From NCBI RefSeq assembly GCF_001425405.1, contig NZ_LMQP01000003.1, positions 387,715 through 451,714 of the forward strand: a stretch of 64,000 bases of DNA. The letters are read 5' to 3'. The DNA is from Sphingomonas sp. Leaf412 (GTDB lineage Bacteria > Pseudomonadota > Alphaproteobacteria > Sphingomonadales > Sphingomonadaceae). The position numbers were made by a program, and so were the translations under genes. The notes below the pieces were generated by a model. It had not been told where the DNA came from. It saw only the letters and a list, made by a program, of their open reading frames with translations, and made no database searches. This document shows, one piece after another, positions 33,623 to 43,224 of this stretch (positions are counted from its first letter, which is position 1; every line of letters starts with the position of its first letter).

Positions 33623-36544
33623 TCAATAGCGTAGCCGCGCGCCGACGTAGAAGAAGCGGCCGAGCGGGGAGATCGGGACGTTCGTGCCATAGGCGGCGGG
33701 ATCGGGCTTCTGGTCCGTGAAATTGGTGACGCCGCCGTAGAAGCCGAAGCCGTCGGGGACCTGATAGGCGATCTGCATGTCGTGCTGCCACAGCGGGTCG
33801 AAACGCAGGTAGCGCGCGGCGGCGACGTCCGGGTTCGCGGCGGTCGTGTTGCGATCGAACGCGCGGGTCGCGTTGAACCACCGCAGATTGTAGTTCACCG
33901 ACACGCGGTCCCGCGTCCACGTGGGTGCGAAATTCGCGTTCCATCGCGGTGCGCCGAAACTGTCCAGATTGTTGTTCACCGGGGCGCCGGGGATGGCGAC
34001 GAAGGTCAGCCGGTCGAGATACCCGCCGATCAGCCGCAGGTCGAACGTCCCGGCATCGCCCGCGTCGAGGCGATAGTCGATCGTGACGTCGAGCCCGCTG
34101 GTGCGGAAGTTCGCCACGTTCTGCGGACCCACGGTGAACCCGCTGATCCGGCCGTTCCCCTGCGTCCGCGTGAAGGCGGCGCAATAGGGATTGTCGAGCG
34201 TCGGGGAATCCACGCACAGGTTGACCAGGTCGTTGCCGCCGACCGTGTTGATCGCGTCGTTGAGGTCGATGTCGTACCAGTCGGCGGAGGCGGACAGTCC
34301 GGGCAGGAAGCCTGGACGCAGCACCACGCCCGCGGTCCATGTCCGCGCGCGTTCGGGGCGCAGCGCGCGATTGCCCTGGGAAATGCCGCTGATGACGAAG
34401 CCGGTGTCGCTTTCGCCCAGCAACGTGTCGCGGCCCGCCGCCGACAGCTGCGCCCGGCAGTTGGCGGCGCGGAACGACGTGCCGTTGCCGACCGACCGCG
34501 TGGTGCACGGATCGTCGAAGAAGGCGGACGTGCTGCTCGTCGGCTGGAACAATTCCCCGATGTTCGGGGCGCGGACCGCCTGGCCGTAGGAGCCGCGGAA
34601 CGAGATGTCGCGCACCGGCGCCCAGATGCCGGTGAACTGCCACGTCCGCGTGCTGCCGACGGTGGAATAATCGGAATAGCGCCCCGCCGCGCCGACCGAC
34701 AGCAGGTGGAAGAAGGGCCGGTCGCGCAGGATCGGCACGTTCACCTCGCCGAACGCCTCCCACACGTCGAAGCTGCCGCGGCTGGGCAGGACGGTGCCCG
34801 GTTCGTCGCCGGGGAAGTAATTGCCCGCCACCAGGTTGGCATTGGGATCGAAGCGGCTGCTTTCGCGGCGATACTCGCCCCCGAAGGAGAATTGCACCGG
34901 GCCGCCGGGGAGCGTGAAGAACTGCCCGAAATCGCCGCTGACCGACGCATTGGCGACATGCTGGTCGATCCGCGCGAAGCTGCGGTCGTTGCGCTGGAAA
35001 TAGGCGAGCGCGGCGGCGTCGGTCGGTCCTGGGCCGAAGGGGTTGATCGGGATGCAGCCATTGCCCGCCGCGGCCAGGGTGGAGCGGCAGACGATCGTCC
35101 CGCCCGGTCCGGCGACCGCGTCCAGCGCCTCGAGATAGCGCGAGGCCAGGCGGCTGCCGAGGCGGGTGATGGCCAGGTCGGTGCGGCCATACTGATAATA
35201 GGCGTCGTAGGTCGCGTGATCCGACAGGCGCCCCGATGCCGCGACGACGCCGCGATACGTCTCGCGCCGGTCGCTTTCGCCCAGCCGGCCGAAATCGATG
35301 TTGTGGCGGTTGAGGAACAGATTCTCCGCGCCCTGTTCCACCGCCGCCGCACGGATGCTGCCGGGGATGAAGGGATTGTCGAGCGCGATCGGCAGGTAAT
35401 AGGTTTCGGGAAACTGGCCGAAGGTCCGCGCATCGGTGCGCGCATATTTGGCGTCGACCGACAGCTTGAACGCGTCCGACACCTCGAACGAGGAAAGCAC
35501 GTTCGCGGTATGCCGCTGGATGCCGGGCGTCAGGTCCCCCTGGTAGAAGCCGGGGACGTCGGTGCTGACCCCGCCCTGATAGTAATAGGCGACGGGGCGG
35601 CCGGGATCGTACGGGCGGCCCAGCCCGTCGAAGCTGGGGTTCGATTCCCCGCCGACGAAGATCGCGCCGAGCGGCGAGATGTACGTGTATTTCAGGTTGC
35701 CCAGCAGCACGTTGTCCGGGACGTTCGGGTCGTCCGGCTGATCGGCGTCGTTGGGGATCAGATAGCGGCGATTGCCCTGGCGCAGATATTTGCGCGCTTC
35801 GTACGGGATCCGGTCCTCCCCGCTATATTCGTACGCGAGGGTGACGTTGGCGCGGCCGTCGGCGAAATTGCGTCCCGCCACGATCGAGGCGAAGCGGGTC
35901 GCGCCGTCGCCATATTGCGACACGCCCATCTGCGCGCGCGCGGACAGGCCGTCGAAATCGCGGCGGAGGATGAAATTGGCCACGCCGGTGACGCCGTCGG
36001 CGCCGTAGACCGCGCCCACCGCCCCGGTCAGGACGTCGACGCGCTGGATCAGGTCGGTCGGGATGGAATTGATGTCGACCGCCGCGTTGCTCGCCTCCGC
36101 CGCGACGTGTCGACGCCCGTCCACCAGCGTCAGCGTGCGGTTGATGCCGAGGTTGCGCAGGTTCAGCTGGTTCAGCCCGGCCTGGCCGAACTGCTGGCTC
36201 GACACCGCGTCCCCGCCCGCCGCGCGCGTGCTGTCGCGCGATCCGACCAGCGCGGGCACGCGCAGGAGAAAGGTCGTGAGGTTGGTGTTGCCCGACTGCT
36301 GGATATCGCGCGCGTCCGCCGACACGATCGGGTTGGGCGCCTCGTAATCCGGGCGGCGGATGCGCGATCCGGTGACGACGATATCGGCGCCGCTCTCCTC
36401 CGTGGCCGCGGCGTCCTCAGCGGCGGCGGCGGCGGGGACCGGTTCGCCGCCCGCGGGCGCCTGCTGCGCCGCGGCGGGGCAGGCCAGTGCCAGCATCCCC
36501 GCGCCGGCCAGCCACCCGCAACGTCCGGTCGTGTTCATGCCCAT
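33623..36544 (-). CDS. TonB-dependent receptor (973 aa)
   Basis: Outer-membrane receptor with a signal peptide (to about residue 28, CPAAAQQ), an Ala-rich linker, a TonB-box-like DIVVTGSRIRRPDYEAPNP, and a plug with FLLRVPALVGS, LNLRNLGINRTLTLVDGRRHV and VDVLTGAVGAVYGADGVTGVANF. The barrel of about 780 residues ends in an aromatic strand (FFYVGARLRY). GGGGGGA 6-7 bases before ATG 36544 supports the start. It is divergent from the ABC transporter operon (180 bases apart) and is likely the outer-membrane gate for it. The substrate is unknown; phosphorylated glycerol compounds or glycosides are the inferred candidates. Confidence 0.93.
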   Translation of the reverse strand: MGMNTTGRCGWLAGAGMLALACPAAAQQAPAGGEPVPAAAAAEDAAATEESGADIVVTGSRIRRPDYEAPNPIVSADARDIQQSGNTNLTTFLLRVPALVGSRDSTRAAGGDAVSSQQFGQAGLNQLNLRNLGINRTLTLVDGRRHVAAEASNAAVDINSIPTDLIQRVDVLTGAVGAVYGADGVTGVANFILRRDFDGLSARAQMGVSQYGDGATRFASIVAGRNFADGRANVTLAYEYSGEDRIPYEARKYLRQGNRRYLIPNDADQPDDPNVPDNVLLGNLKYTYISPLGAIFVGGESNPSFDGLGRPYDPGRPVAYYYQGGVSTDVPGFYQGDLTPGIQRHTANVLSSFEVSDAFKLSVDAKYARTDARTFGQFPETYYLPIALDNPFIPGSIRAAAVEQGAENLFLNRHNIDFGRLGESDRRETYRGVVAASGRLSDHATYDAYYQYGRTDLAITRLGSRLASRYLEALDAVAGPGGTIVCRSTLAAAGNGCIPINPFGPGPTDAAALAYFQRNDRSFARIDQHVANASVSGDFGQFFTLPGGPVQFSFGGEYRRESSRFDPNANLVAGNYFPGDEPGTVLPSRGSFDVWEAFGEVNVPILRDRPFFHLLSVGAAGRYSDYSTVGSTRTWQFTGIWAPVRDISFRGSYGQAVRAPNIGELFQPTSSTSAFFDDPCTTRSVGNGTSFRAANCRAQLSAAGRDTLLGESDTGFVISGISQGNRALRPERARTWTAGVVLRPGFLPGLSASADWYDIDLNDAINTVGGNDLVNLCVDSPTLDNPYCAAFTRTQGNGRISGFTVGPQNVANFRTSGLDVTIDYRLDAGDAGTFDLRLIGGYLDRLTFVAIPGAPVNNNLDSFGAPRWNANFAPTWTRDRVSVNYNLRWFNATRAFDRNTTAANPDVAAARYLRFDPLWQHDMQIAYQVPDGFGFYGGVTNFTDQKPDPAAYGTNVPISPLGRFFYVGARLRY

Positions 36545-36725
36545 GTGCGATCCCCCCACGTGTCCGCCGTCCGCCCCTGCGGGTCCGGCGTGGTGCGTGC
36601 GCGATCGCCCGTTTTCGGATGCGGATCGCGGCGCGCCATCGAAAGCCTCCCTGGATCAGCCGTTTGCGGAAAGATAGCCGATTTTGTCGCTGGTCGGGAC
36701 CGCATGCGGCTGGCACATCGGCGCG

Positions 36726-37994
36726 ATGACAGGGGGGGACCGGTTCGGCCATGCGGGCCTGACGCGCCGCGGCATGATCGCGGGCGGGGCGGCGGGGATG
36801 CTGGCGGCGTGCGGGCGGCGCGATCCCGATGCGCTGACCTTCTGGGCGACGGGATACGAAGGCGATTACTCCCCCCACCTGCTAGCCGCCTTCACCCGCG
36901 CGACCGGGATGGCGACCGATGCGCAGTCGTTGCCGGGCAGCGCGGCGCACGAGAAATACCTGACCGCCTTCGCGGGCGCTTCGCTGCCCGACGTGATGAT
37001 GCTGCCGTCGGGGTGGGTGAGCGAGTTCGCCATGATCGGCGCGATCGAGCCGCTGGCCGATCCCGCGCTGGCCGGGGACGGCTTTCCCGACGTCATGCGG
37101 CCGCTGACCTATGGCGGCGTCGCCTATGCCGTGCCCTGGTCGGTGGGGAGCCAGGTGCAATTCTATCGTCGCGACATCCTGGGGGAGATCGGGTTCGATA
37201 CCGCGCCGTCGACGTGGGACGGATGGCGCACGGTCGGCGCGCGGCTTAAGCGGCGGTATCCCGACCGCTACGCCATGCTGATGTTCCTGAACTGGTGGGA
37301 CACCCTGGTCACGTTCGCGAGCGCGGCGGGCGCCTATCCGCTGCGGGCAGGGGATACGCGCGGGAATTTCCGCACCCCGGCCTATCGCGAAGCGCTGTCC
37401 TTCTACGTCTCGCTGTTCGCGGACGGCTACGCCCCCGGCGTGTCGTCGAACGAGATCCAAGACCCGATGGCGGCGTTCGCGCGCGGGTATTTCACGCTGT
37501 ATCCCAGCGGGCCGACGTTGCTGACCGACCTGCGCCGCCGGGTGGACGAGATCGCGCCCGACCGGTGGGGCACCGCGCGGATGCCGGGGCCGGACGGTCC
37601 GGGGCGCGTATCGGCGATCAACAACAGCCTGGCCGTGTCCACACGATCGCGGCGCAAGGCCGATGCCTGGGCCCTGGTCCGCCACCTCACGTCGGTGGAG
37701 AGCGAGCTGACCTTCCAGCGGATGATCGGCGTCCTGCCCGCGCGCCGCAGCGCATGGCGCGACCCGCAACTCGCCGACCCGGTCCTGCGCCCGTTCGCCG
37801 AGCAGATGGAGCTGCCCGCGCGCCTGCCCACGATCGTGGAATGGGAACGCATCCGGCTGGACGTGCAGATCGTCGCCGAACGCGTGGTGCGCGGCGGGCT
37901 GACGATCGACGAGGGGCTGGCCGCGATGGACACGCGGGTCGACGCGATCCTGGCGAAGCGTCGCGCGCTGGTGGCGGCGGGGCGGATCGCATGA
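36726..37994 (+). CDS. ABC transporter solute-binding lipoprotein (UgpB/MalE type)
   Basis: Family 1 extracellular solute-binding protein of 422 residues. The lipobox LAACG near residue 28 marks a lipid-anchored periplasmic protein. Sugar-binding fold features: LTFWATGYEGDYSPHLLAAF, AHEKYLTAFAGASLPDVMMLPSGW, AYAVPWSVGSQVQFYRRD, FARGYFTLYPSGP and a late INNSLAVSTRSRRKADAWALV. Members bind sugars or glycerol 3-phosphate, and the nearby GDPD genes favour the latter. The stop overlaps the permease ATG (ATGA). Confidence 0.88.
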   Translation: MTGGDRFGHAGLTRRGMIAGGAAGMLAACGRRDPDALTFWATGYEGDYSPHLLAAFTRATGMATDAQSLPGSAAHEKYLTAFAGASLPDVMMLPSGWVSEFAMIGAIEPLADPALAGDGFPDVMRPLTYGGVAYAVPWSVGSQVQFYRRDILGEIGFDTAPSTWDGWRTVGARLKRRYPDRYAMLMFLNWWDTLVTFASAAGAYPLRAGDTRGNFRTPAYREALSFYVSLFADGYAPGVSSNEIQDPMAAFARGYFTLYPSGPTLLTDLRRRVDEIAPDRWGTARMPGPDGPGRVSAINNSLAVSTRSRRKADAWALVRHLTSVESELTFQRMIGVLPARRSAWRDPQLADPVLRPFAEQMELPARLPTIVEWERIRLDVQIVAERVVRGGLTIDEGLAAMDTRVDAILAKRRALVAAGRIA

Positions 37995-38872
37995 ACCGGC
38001 AGGAACGCGCCGCCTGGACCTTCAGCCTGCCCGTGCTGGGCATCACCGCGCTGGTGTTCGTCCTGCCCGCGTTGCTGGCGCTGGGGTTGAGCCTGACCGA
38101 TTTCAGCGTCTACGCGCTGGCCGACTGGTCCAACCTGCGCTTCGTCGGGTTCGACAATTTCCGCGACCTGCTGTCCACCCCGCTGTTCTGGCGCGCGTTG
38201 CGCAACACCGCCTTCTTCGCCCTGCTGGGCGTGCCGATGGCGATCGGCGCGTCGCTGTTCACCGCGCTGCTGCTGCACGACGTCAGCGTCCGGTGGAAGC
38301 CGTTCTGGCGCGTGGCGTTGTTCGCGCCCTACGTGACCGGGATCGTCGCGACCGCGGTCGTCTGGCGCTACGTCCTCAATACGCGGTTCGGCCTGCTCAA
38401 CTGGGCGCTGGCGACGGTGGGCATCGGGCCGGTCGACTGGCTGGGCGATCCGCGCTGGTCGATCCCCGCGATCCTGCTGTTCGTGACGTGGAAGGTGTTC
38501 GGGTACAACATGATCGTGTTCACCGCGGCGCTGGCGGCGGTGCCCGACGAGTTGATGGAGGCGGCGCGGCTGGACGGGGCGGGATGGTGGGCGCGGTTCC
38601 GCCACGTGACCCTGCCCGCGATCGGGCCGACGCTGCTGCTGGCGGCGGTGATGAGCGTCGCGGGGTTCCTGCAATTGTTCGCCGAACCCTATGTCATGAC
38701 GCTGGGCGGACCGGCGCAGTCGACGACGACGGTGCTGTATTTCATGTTCGAGGAGGGGTTCAAATGGTGGAACCTCGGCCAGGCGTCCGCCGTCGCCTTC
38801 GTGCTGTTCGTGCTGATCCTGGCACTGACGCTGGTGCAGACCCGCATCGGGCGGCGGTACGAATGGCTGTGA
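37991..38872 (+). CDS. ABC transporter permease (UgpA/MalF type)
   Basis: Inner-membrane permease of 293 residues with six hydrophobic segments, starting FSLPVLGITALVFVLPALLALGL. The cytoplasmic EAA loop reads MEAARLDGAGWWARFRHVTLPAIGP (about 195-220) and docks on the ATPase. GPAQSTTTVLYFMFEEGF near the end is typical of MalF/UgpA partners. It overlaps the binding-protein gene by ATGA and the second permease gene by 10 bases. Part of a carbohydrate or organophosphate importer. Confidence 0.92.
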   Translation: MNRQERAAWTFSLPVLGITALVFVLPALLALGLSLTDFSVYALADWSNLRFVGFDNFRDLLSTPLFWRALRNTAFFALLGVPMAIGASLFTALLLHDVSVRWKPFWRVALFAPYVTGIVATAVVWRYVLNTRFGLLNWALATVGIGPVDWLGDPRWSIPAILLFVTWKVFGYNMIVFTAALAAVPDELMEAARLDGAGWWARFRHVTLPAIGPTLLLAAVMSVAGFLQLFAEPYVMTLGGPAQSTTTVLYFMFEEGFKWWNLGQASAVAFVLFVLILALTLVQTRIGRRYEWL

Positions 38873-39720
38873 CCCCGCGCCGGTGGAGGGCGGTCGTCCT
38901 GAACGCGATGGTGGCGGCGATGACGCTGGTCACGCTGGCGCCGTTCGCGTGGATGGTGACCGTGTCGTTCATGCCGCGCTACGCCTCCAGCACCTATCCC
39001 CCGCCGATCTGGCCACGCCGGTGGACGTGGGAGAATTACTACGAACTGCTGGTGGAGCGCGTGTACCAGGGCGCGGTCTTCGACTATCGCATCGTGCCCG
39101 CGCTGGCCAACAGCCTGTTCGTGGCGCTGTCGTCGACGGTCCTGGGGCTGATCCTGACCGTGCCGGCGGGCTATGCCTTCGCCAAGTTGCGGTTCCGCGG
39201 GCGCGAGCGGTTGCTGCAACTGCTGATCGCGGGGCTGGTCGTGCCGGGGCAGGTGGCGATGCTGCCGCTGTTCCTGATTTTCCGCGAACTGGGGCTGGTG
39301 GACACCTATGCGGGCGTGATCCTGCCCAGCCTGGCGGGGATATTCGCGATCCTGTTCGTCCGGCAGGCGACGCTGTCGATCCCCGACGAGATGATCGACG
39401 CCGCGCGGATCGACGGGGCGAGCGAGGGGCGGATATTCGTGTCGATCGTCCTGCCGCTGCTGATGCCCGTGGTCGTCACGCTGGCGCTGTTCATGTTCCT
39501 GGGCAGCTGGAACGACTTCCTGTGGCCGCTCATCGTCCTGGCGGACCAGCACATGTACACCCTGCCCGTCGCGGTCGCGGCGATCGGGCGCGAACATGCC
39601 GCCGACGGCGAGCTGATGATGGCGGCGTCGGTCGTCACGACCATGCCGGTGCTGCTGCTGTTCCTGGCGCTCCAGCGCTATTACCTGACCGGCCTGCTGG
39701 GCGGCGGCGTCAAGGGGTGA
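38863..39720 (+). CDS. ABC transporter permease (UgpE/MalG type)
   Basis: Second permease, 285 residues, six segments. Typical MalG-group features are APFAWMVTVSFMP, NSLFVALSSTVLGLILTVPAGYAFAKLRFRG, the EAA loop IDAARIDGASEGRIFVSIVLPLLMP, and the signature GSWNDFLWPLIVL. Start ATG 38863 lies inside the end of the first permease gene. Its last 11 bases overlap the end of the convergent ATPase gene. Confidence 0.92.
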   Translation: MAVTPRRWRAVVLNAMVAAMTLVTLAPFAWMVTVSFMPRYASSTYPPPIWPRRWTWENYYELLVERVYQGAVFDYRIVPALANSLFVALSSTVLGLILTVPAGYAFAKLRFRGRERLLQLLIAGLVVPGQVAMLPLFLIFRELGLVDTYAGVILPSLAGIFAILFVRQATLSIPDEMIDAARIDGASEGRIFVSIVLPLLMPVVVTLALFMFLGSWNDFLWPLIVLADQHMYTLPVAVAAIGREHAADGELMMAASVVTTMPVLLLFLALQRYYLTGLLGGGVKG

Positions 39721-40801
39721 GGCGGGGGTAGGCGCGGCCGTCCGCGTCGAACAGCTGGACCGCGTCCGCCGCGACCGCGAACGACAGGGTCTCGCCCAGC
39801 GTCACCGACCGGTCGCTGGGCAGTTGCGCGACGATCGTGCCCGTCGCCCCGCGCGCGCCGAGATGCGCGAAGGACAGCGGCCCCAGCCGTTCGAACAATT
39901 CCACCGCGCCCGCGAACGGGCCGTCCGGTGCGGGGAACAGATGTTCGGGCCGGACGCCCACCGTGGCCGCGGTGCCGACGGCGGCGGCGGGGACATGCGC
40001 GGCGGCGCGCATCGTCTCCCCGCCCGCCAGCCGCGCGACCGCGCCGTCGGGGCCCGCGGCGACGATCGTGGCGGGCAGGAGGTTCATGCCCGGCGACCCG
40101 ATCGCGGCGGCGACCGCAAGGCCGGCGGGGCGGCGATAGACGTCGATCGGGGCGCCGACCTGCTCCACCCGCCCCTCGCTCATCACCACGATGCGGTTGG
40201 CGAGCGTCATCGCCTCCAGCTGGTCGTGCGTGACGTAGATCATCGTGGCGCCCAGCCGCTGGTGCAGCCGCGCGAATTCGTGGCGCATCCGCGCACGCAA
40301 CGCGGTGTCCAGGTTCGACAGCGGTTCGTCCAGCAACAGCACGCGCGGGCGGCGCACGATGGCGCGGGCGATCGACACGCGCTGGCGCTGCCCCCCCGAC
40401 AGCGCGCGGGGGCGACGATCGAGCAGGTCGGTCAGGTCGAGCATGGCGGCGGTTTCCGCGACGCGTTCCGCGATCTCGCGCCGGTCCAGCCGCGCGACCT
40501 TCAGCGGGAAGCCGATGTTCCCCGCGACCGTCATCTGCGGATACAAAGCGTAGGACTGGAACACCATCGCGACGCCGCGATCGGACGGTTCGGCATCGGT
40601 GACGTCGCGGCCGCCGATCGTCACGCGCCCGGCGCTCGGCGCGTCCAGCCCCGCGATCATCCGCAGCAACGTGGACTTGCCGCATCCCGACGGGCCGACG
40701 AGGACGACGAATTCGCCGTCCGCGACGACCAGGTCGGTGGGATGCAGCGCGACCACGCCGCCGAAGCTTTTCGCCAGCCCCGCAATCTCGACAGCCGCCA
40801 C
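39710..40801 (-). CDS. ABC transporter ATP-binding protein (UgpC/MalK type)
   Basis: ATPase of 363 residues. Walker A GPSGCGKST (about 36-44), Q loop VFQSYALYPQMTV, signature LSGGQRQRVSIARAI, Walker B VLLLDEPLSNLD, and switch His in YVTHDQLEAM. Residues 240-360 form the C-terminal OB-type regulatory domain (VGVRPEHLFP). It is encoded on the opposite strand and convergent with the two permeases, overlapping by 11 bases. So the importer is complete, but its ATPase is expressed from a separate promoter, which is unusual for this class. Confidence 0.93.
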   Translation of the reverse strand: MAAVEIAGLAKSFGGVVALHPTDLVVADGEFVVLVGPSGCGKSTLLRMIAGLDAPSAGRVTIGGRDVTDAEPSDRGVAMVFQSYALYPQMTVAGNIGFPLKVARLDRREIAERVAETAAMLDLTDLLDRRPRALSGGQRQRVSIARAIVRRPRVLLLDEPLSNLDTALRARMRHEFARLHQRLGATMIYVTHDQLEAMTLANRIVVMSEGRVEQVGAPIDVYRRPAGLAVAAAIGSPGMNLLPATIVAAGPDGAVARLAGGETMRAAAHVPAAAVGTAATVGVRPEHLFPAPDGPFAGAVELFERLGPLSFAHLGARGATGTIVAQLPSDRSVTLGETLSFAVAADAVQLFDADGRAYPRLTP

Positions 40802-40831
40802 GATCGTCCTTTTCGACTGTGCCGCGCCGGA

Positions 40832-41227
40832 TCAGCCGGGAAAGTGGATCCCGCACAGCTTGTTGCCGTCCGGATCGCGGACATAGGCCAGGTGGATGGT
40901 GCCCATCGCAGAACTGCGCGGACCCGGCGCGTCCTCGATCGAGGTGCCGCCGTGTTCGACCGCGGTCGCATGGAACAGGGCGACCTGTTCGGGCGAATCG
41001 CACGAGAACGCCACGGTGGCGCCGTTGGCGACGGTCGCGGGCTCGTCGTCGATCGGTTGCGTGACGACGAAGTTCGTGCCGCCTTCGTTGCGGTAGAACA
41101 GGCGGGTGTGCCCGCTCCCCGCCATGTTCACCGTCGCGGGCTCCGTGCCGAGCGCGCCCAGGACCGCATCGTAGAACCGCCGCGACCGTTCGATGTCGTT
41201 CGAACCTACCATCGTGTGAAACAGCAA
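40832..41227 (-). CDS. VOC (glyoxalase/bleomycin resistance) family protein
   Basis: A protein of 131 residues made of two beta-alpha-beta-beta-beta units: MLFHTMVGSNDIERSRRFYDAVLGALG, RLFYRNEGGTNFVVTQPID, and TIHLAYVRDPDGNKLCGIHF. His4 and the final acidic/His positions fit a metal site but are not decisive. VOC proteins include isomerases, dioxygenases and resistance proteins, and no specific reaction can be assigned. It stands 30 bases upstream of the ATPase gene on the same strand and is read before it, so the two may be co-transcribed. Confidence 0.83.
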   Translation of the reverse strand: MLFHTMVGSNDIERSRRFYDAVLGALGTEPATVNMAGSGHTRLFYRNEGGTNFVVTQPIDDEPATVANGATVAFSCDSPEQVALFHATAVEHGGTSIEDAPGPRSSAMGTIHLAYVRDPDGNKLCGIHFPG

Positions 41228-41481
41228 ATCGTCTCTCCCGGATATATTGCGAGCAGGCGGATTCGCCCTTCGCGCGCACCATTAGCCCGGTTTCGCGCGG
41301 GTTCCCAAGCACCATGTCGCATGCGCCCCGTGGGCGGCCCGCGACGGCCGGGTTCCGGCGCACGATCGGCGGCGCGAGGCGGCATTTTCCGACCGCTCGC
41401 GGGATATCGCGGTTTCCGGCAGGTGCCCCGCGCGCGTTGCGTGCTACACCGGTGGTGCACGAGGCTTCAGGTTGCCGCATC

Positions 41482-42210
41482 ATGTCCACCGCCATGCCCG
41501 ATCCCGCCCCCGCGCCGGCCGCCCCCCATGACGAGCGGCACGTCGTCGACCGCATCGGCTGGCTGCGGGCGGCGGTGCTGGGCGCGAACGACGGGATCGT
41601 TTCCACCGCCAGCCTCGTCCTGGGCGTGGCGGCGGCGAATGCGCGGACGCCGGACATCGTCATCGCGGGGACCGCGGGGCTGGTCGCCGGGGCGATGTCC
41701 ATGGCGGCGGGCGAATATGTGTCGGTCAGCGCGCAGGCCGATACCGAACGCGCGGACATCGGCCGCGAGCGCCGCGAGCTTGCCGCCGATCCGGCCGGGG
41801 AGCTGGCCGAGCTGGCGGCGATCTACGTCGCGCGCGGCGTCGACGATGCCACCGCGGTCGCGGTCGCCACGCAATTGATGGCGCGCGACGCGCTGGGCGC
41901 GCATGTCCGCGACGAACTCGATTTGACCATCGGGGCGCGGGCCCGCCCGGTACAGGCGGCCTTCGCCTCCGCGGGCAGTTTCACCGTCGGGGCGGCGATG
42001 CCGCTGCTGGCGGTGTTCGTCATGCCCGCGGACCTGCTGATCCCCGGCGTGGCCGGGTCGTCGCTGGCGTTCCTGGCGGTGCTGGGGGCATTGGGCGCCC
42101 GGGCCGGCAATGCGGGGGTGGGACGGGGGACGTGGCGCGTGACGTTCTGGGGCGCGCTGGCGATGGCGGTCACCGCGGCGATCGGCCATGTCGTCGGCGT
42201 CGCGGTCTGA
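41482..42210 (+). CDS. VIT1/CCC1-family transporter
   Basis: Membrane protein of 242 residues of the vacuolar iron transporter family (Fe or Mn export into a compartment or out of the cell). Seen: WLRAAVLGANDGIVSTASLVLGVAAA, GTAGLVAGAMSMAAGEYVSVSAQADTERADI (metal-binding helix 2 with conserved Gly/Met/Glu), a helical cytoplasmic domain (about 85-150), and three C-terminal helices. ATG 41482 is used, and ATG 41494 is also possible. Upstream 41228-41481 is a divergent spacer in which I see no gene. Confidence 0.9.
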   Translation: MSTAMPDPAPAPAAPHDERHVVDRIGWLRAAVLGANDGIVSTASLVLGVAAANARTPDIVIAGTAGLVAGAMSMAAGEYVSVSAQADTERADIGRERRELAADPAGELAELAAIYVARGVDDATAVAVATQLMARDALGAHVRDELDLTIGARARPVQAAFASAGSFTVGAAMPLLAVFVMPADLLIPGVAGSSLAFLAVLGALGARAGNAGVGRGTWRVTFWGALAMAVTAAIGHVVGVAV

Positions 42211-42241
42211 CCCGCCCGCTGACGACGGGAGGGCGCGATTG

Positions 42242-42817
42242 ATGGCCAAGCTGTATTTCTACTATGCGAGCATGAACGCGGGAAAATCGACCACCCTGTT
42301 GCAGGCCGATTTCAACTATCGCGAGCGCGGCATGGCGACGATGCTGTTCACCGCCGCGGTCGACGACCGTTTCGCCACGGGCACGATCACGTCGCGGATC
42401 GGGCTGAGCGCGCCCGCCACGATGTTCGACGCGGCGACCGACATCGCGGCGGCGGTGACGGAGCGGCATCGACGCGGACACCTGGCCTGCGTGCTGGTGG
42501 ACGAGGCGCAGTTCCTGACCGCGGACCAGGTGCGGCAACTGGCGGGGATCGCGGACGGCCTCGGCGTGCCCGTCCTGGCCTACGGGCTGCGTACCGATTT
42601 TCGCGGGCAGTTGTTCGAAGGCTCGGCGCGTCTGCTGGCGGTGGCGGATGCGTTGATCGAGATAAAGTCCGTCTGCGCCTGCGGAAGAAAGGCGACGATG
42701 AACCTGCGCGTCGATCGGGAGGGTCGCGCGGTGGCGGAGGGGCGGCAGACCGAGATCGGCGGCAACGACCGCTATGTCGCGCTGTGCCGCCGCCATTTCA
42801 CCGAAGCGCTGGAATAG
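42242..42817 (+). CDS. tdk: Thymidine kinase
   Basis: Type II thymidine kinase of 191 residues for pyrimidine salvage: thymidine plus ATP gives dTMP. P-loop YASMNAGKSTTLL (about 8-20), lid-proximal HFDR-like VDDRFATG, DEAQFLTADQV (catalytic Glu region), YGLRTDFRGQLFEGS, and zinc-lasso cysteines in CACGRKA and LCRRHF. Only ATG 42242 gives the family N-terminus (AKLYFYY). It overlaps nothing and converges with rbfA, 5 bases apart. Confidence 0.95.
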   Translation: MAKLYFYYASMNAGKSTTLLQADFNYRERGMATMLFTAAVDDRFATGTITSRIGLSAPATMFDAATDIAAAVTERHRRGHLACVLVDEAQFLTADQVRQLAGIADGLGVPVLAYGLRTDFRGQLFEGSARLLAVADALIEIKSVCACGRKATMNLRVDREGRAVAEGRQTEIGGNDRYVALCRRHFTEALE

Positions 42818-42822
42818 GCGGG

Positions 42823-43206
42823 TTAGGCGTCGTCCAGGTCCTGCGCGACCTTCGGCGCCTTCAGCAGCGCGTCGATGTGCGAGCCTTCGTCGAAACTGTC
42901 GTCCGCCAGGAATTTCAGCTTCGCGGCGAACTTCGTCTGCACGCGCGCCGCGACCTCGCGCTGGAGATAGGCGGTGTTGGTGCGCAGCGCCTTGAGCACC
43001 GCCTCCTCGTCGCGGCCCAGCAGCGGCTTCACGAAGGCGGTGGCGTGGCGCAGGTCGGGGGACATGCGTACCTCCGTCACGCTGACCATGTGCCGGGCCA
43101 GCGTTTCGTCATGCACGTCGCCGCGTTGCAGGATTTCGGACAGGACGTGGCGGATCTGTTCGCCGACGCGCAGCGAACGGACGGACTTTTCGGGTTTGTC
43201 GGTCAT
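42823..43206 (-). CDS. rbfA: Ribosome-binding factor A
   Basis: A KH-like protein of 127 residues that helps mature the 30S subunit and 16S rRNA 5' end. Seen: [42 protein letters not shown], and the Ala-rich helix region [39 protein letters not shown] 43206 starts the conserved part. It is the last gene of the rimP-nusA-ylxR-infB operon, separated from infB by an element A palindrome. Confidence 0.93.
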   Translation of the reverse strand: MTDKPEKSVRSLRVGEQIRHVLSEILQRGDVHDETLARHMVSVTEVRMSPDLRHATAFVKPLLGRDEEAVLKALRTNTAYLQREVAARVQTKFAAKLKFLADDSFDEGSHIDALLKAPKVAQDLDDA

Positions 43207-43224
43207 GACGCAGCCTCGTGGGTG

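Noticed and set aside
33782-37249. Plus-strand open frame of 1155 codons
   Set aside because: Antisense to the 973-residue receptor, with no recognisable domain, and it runs into the binding-protein gene in another frame.
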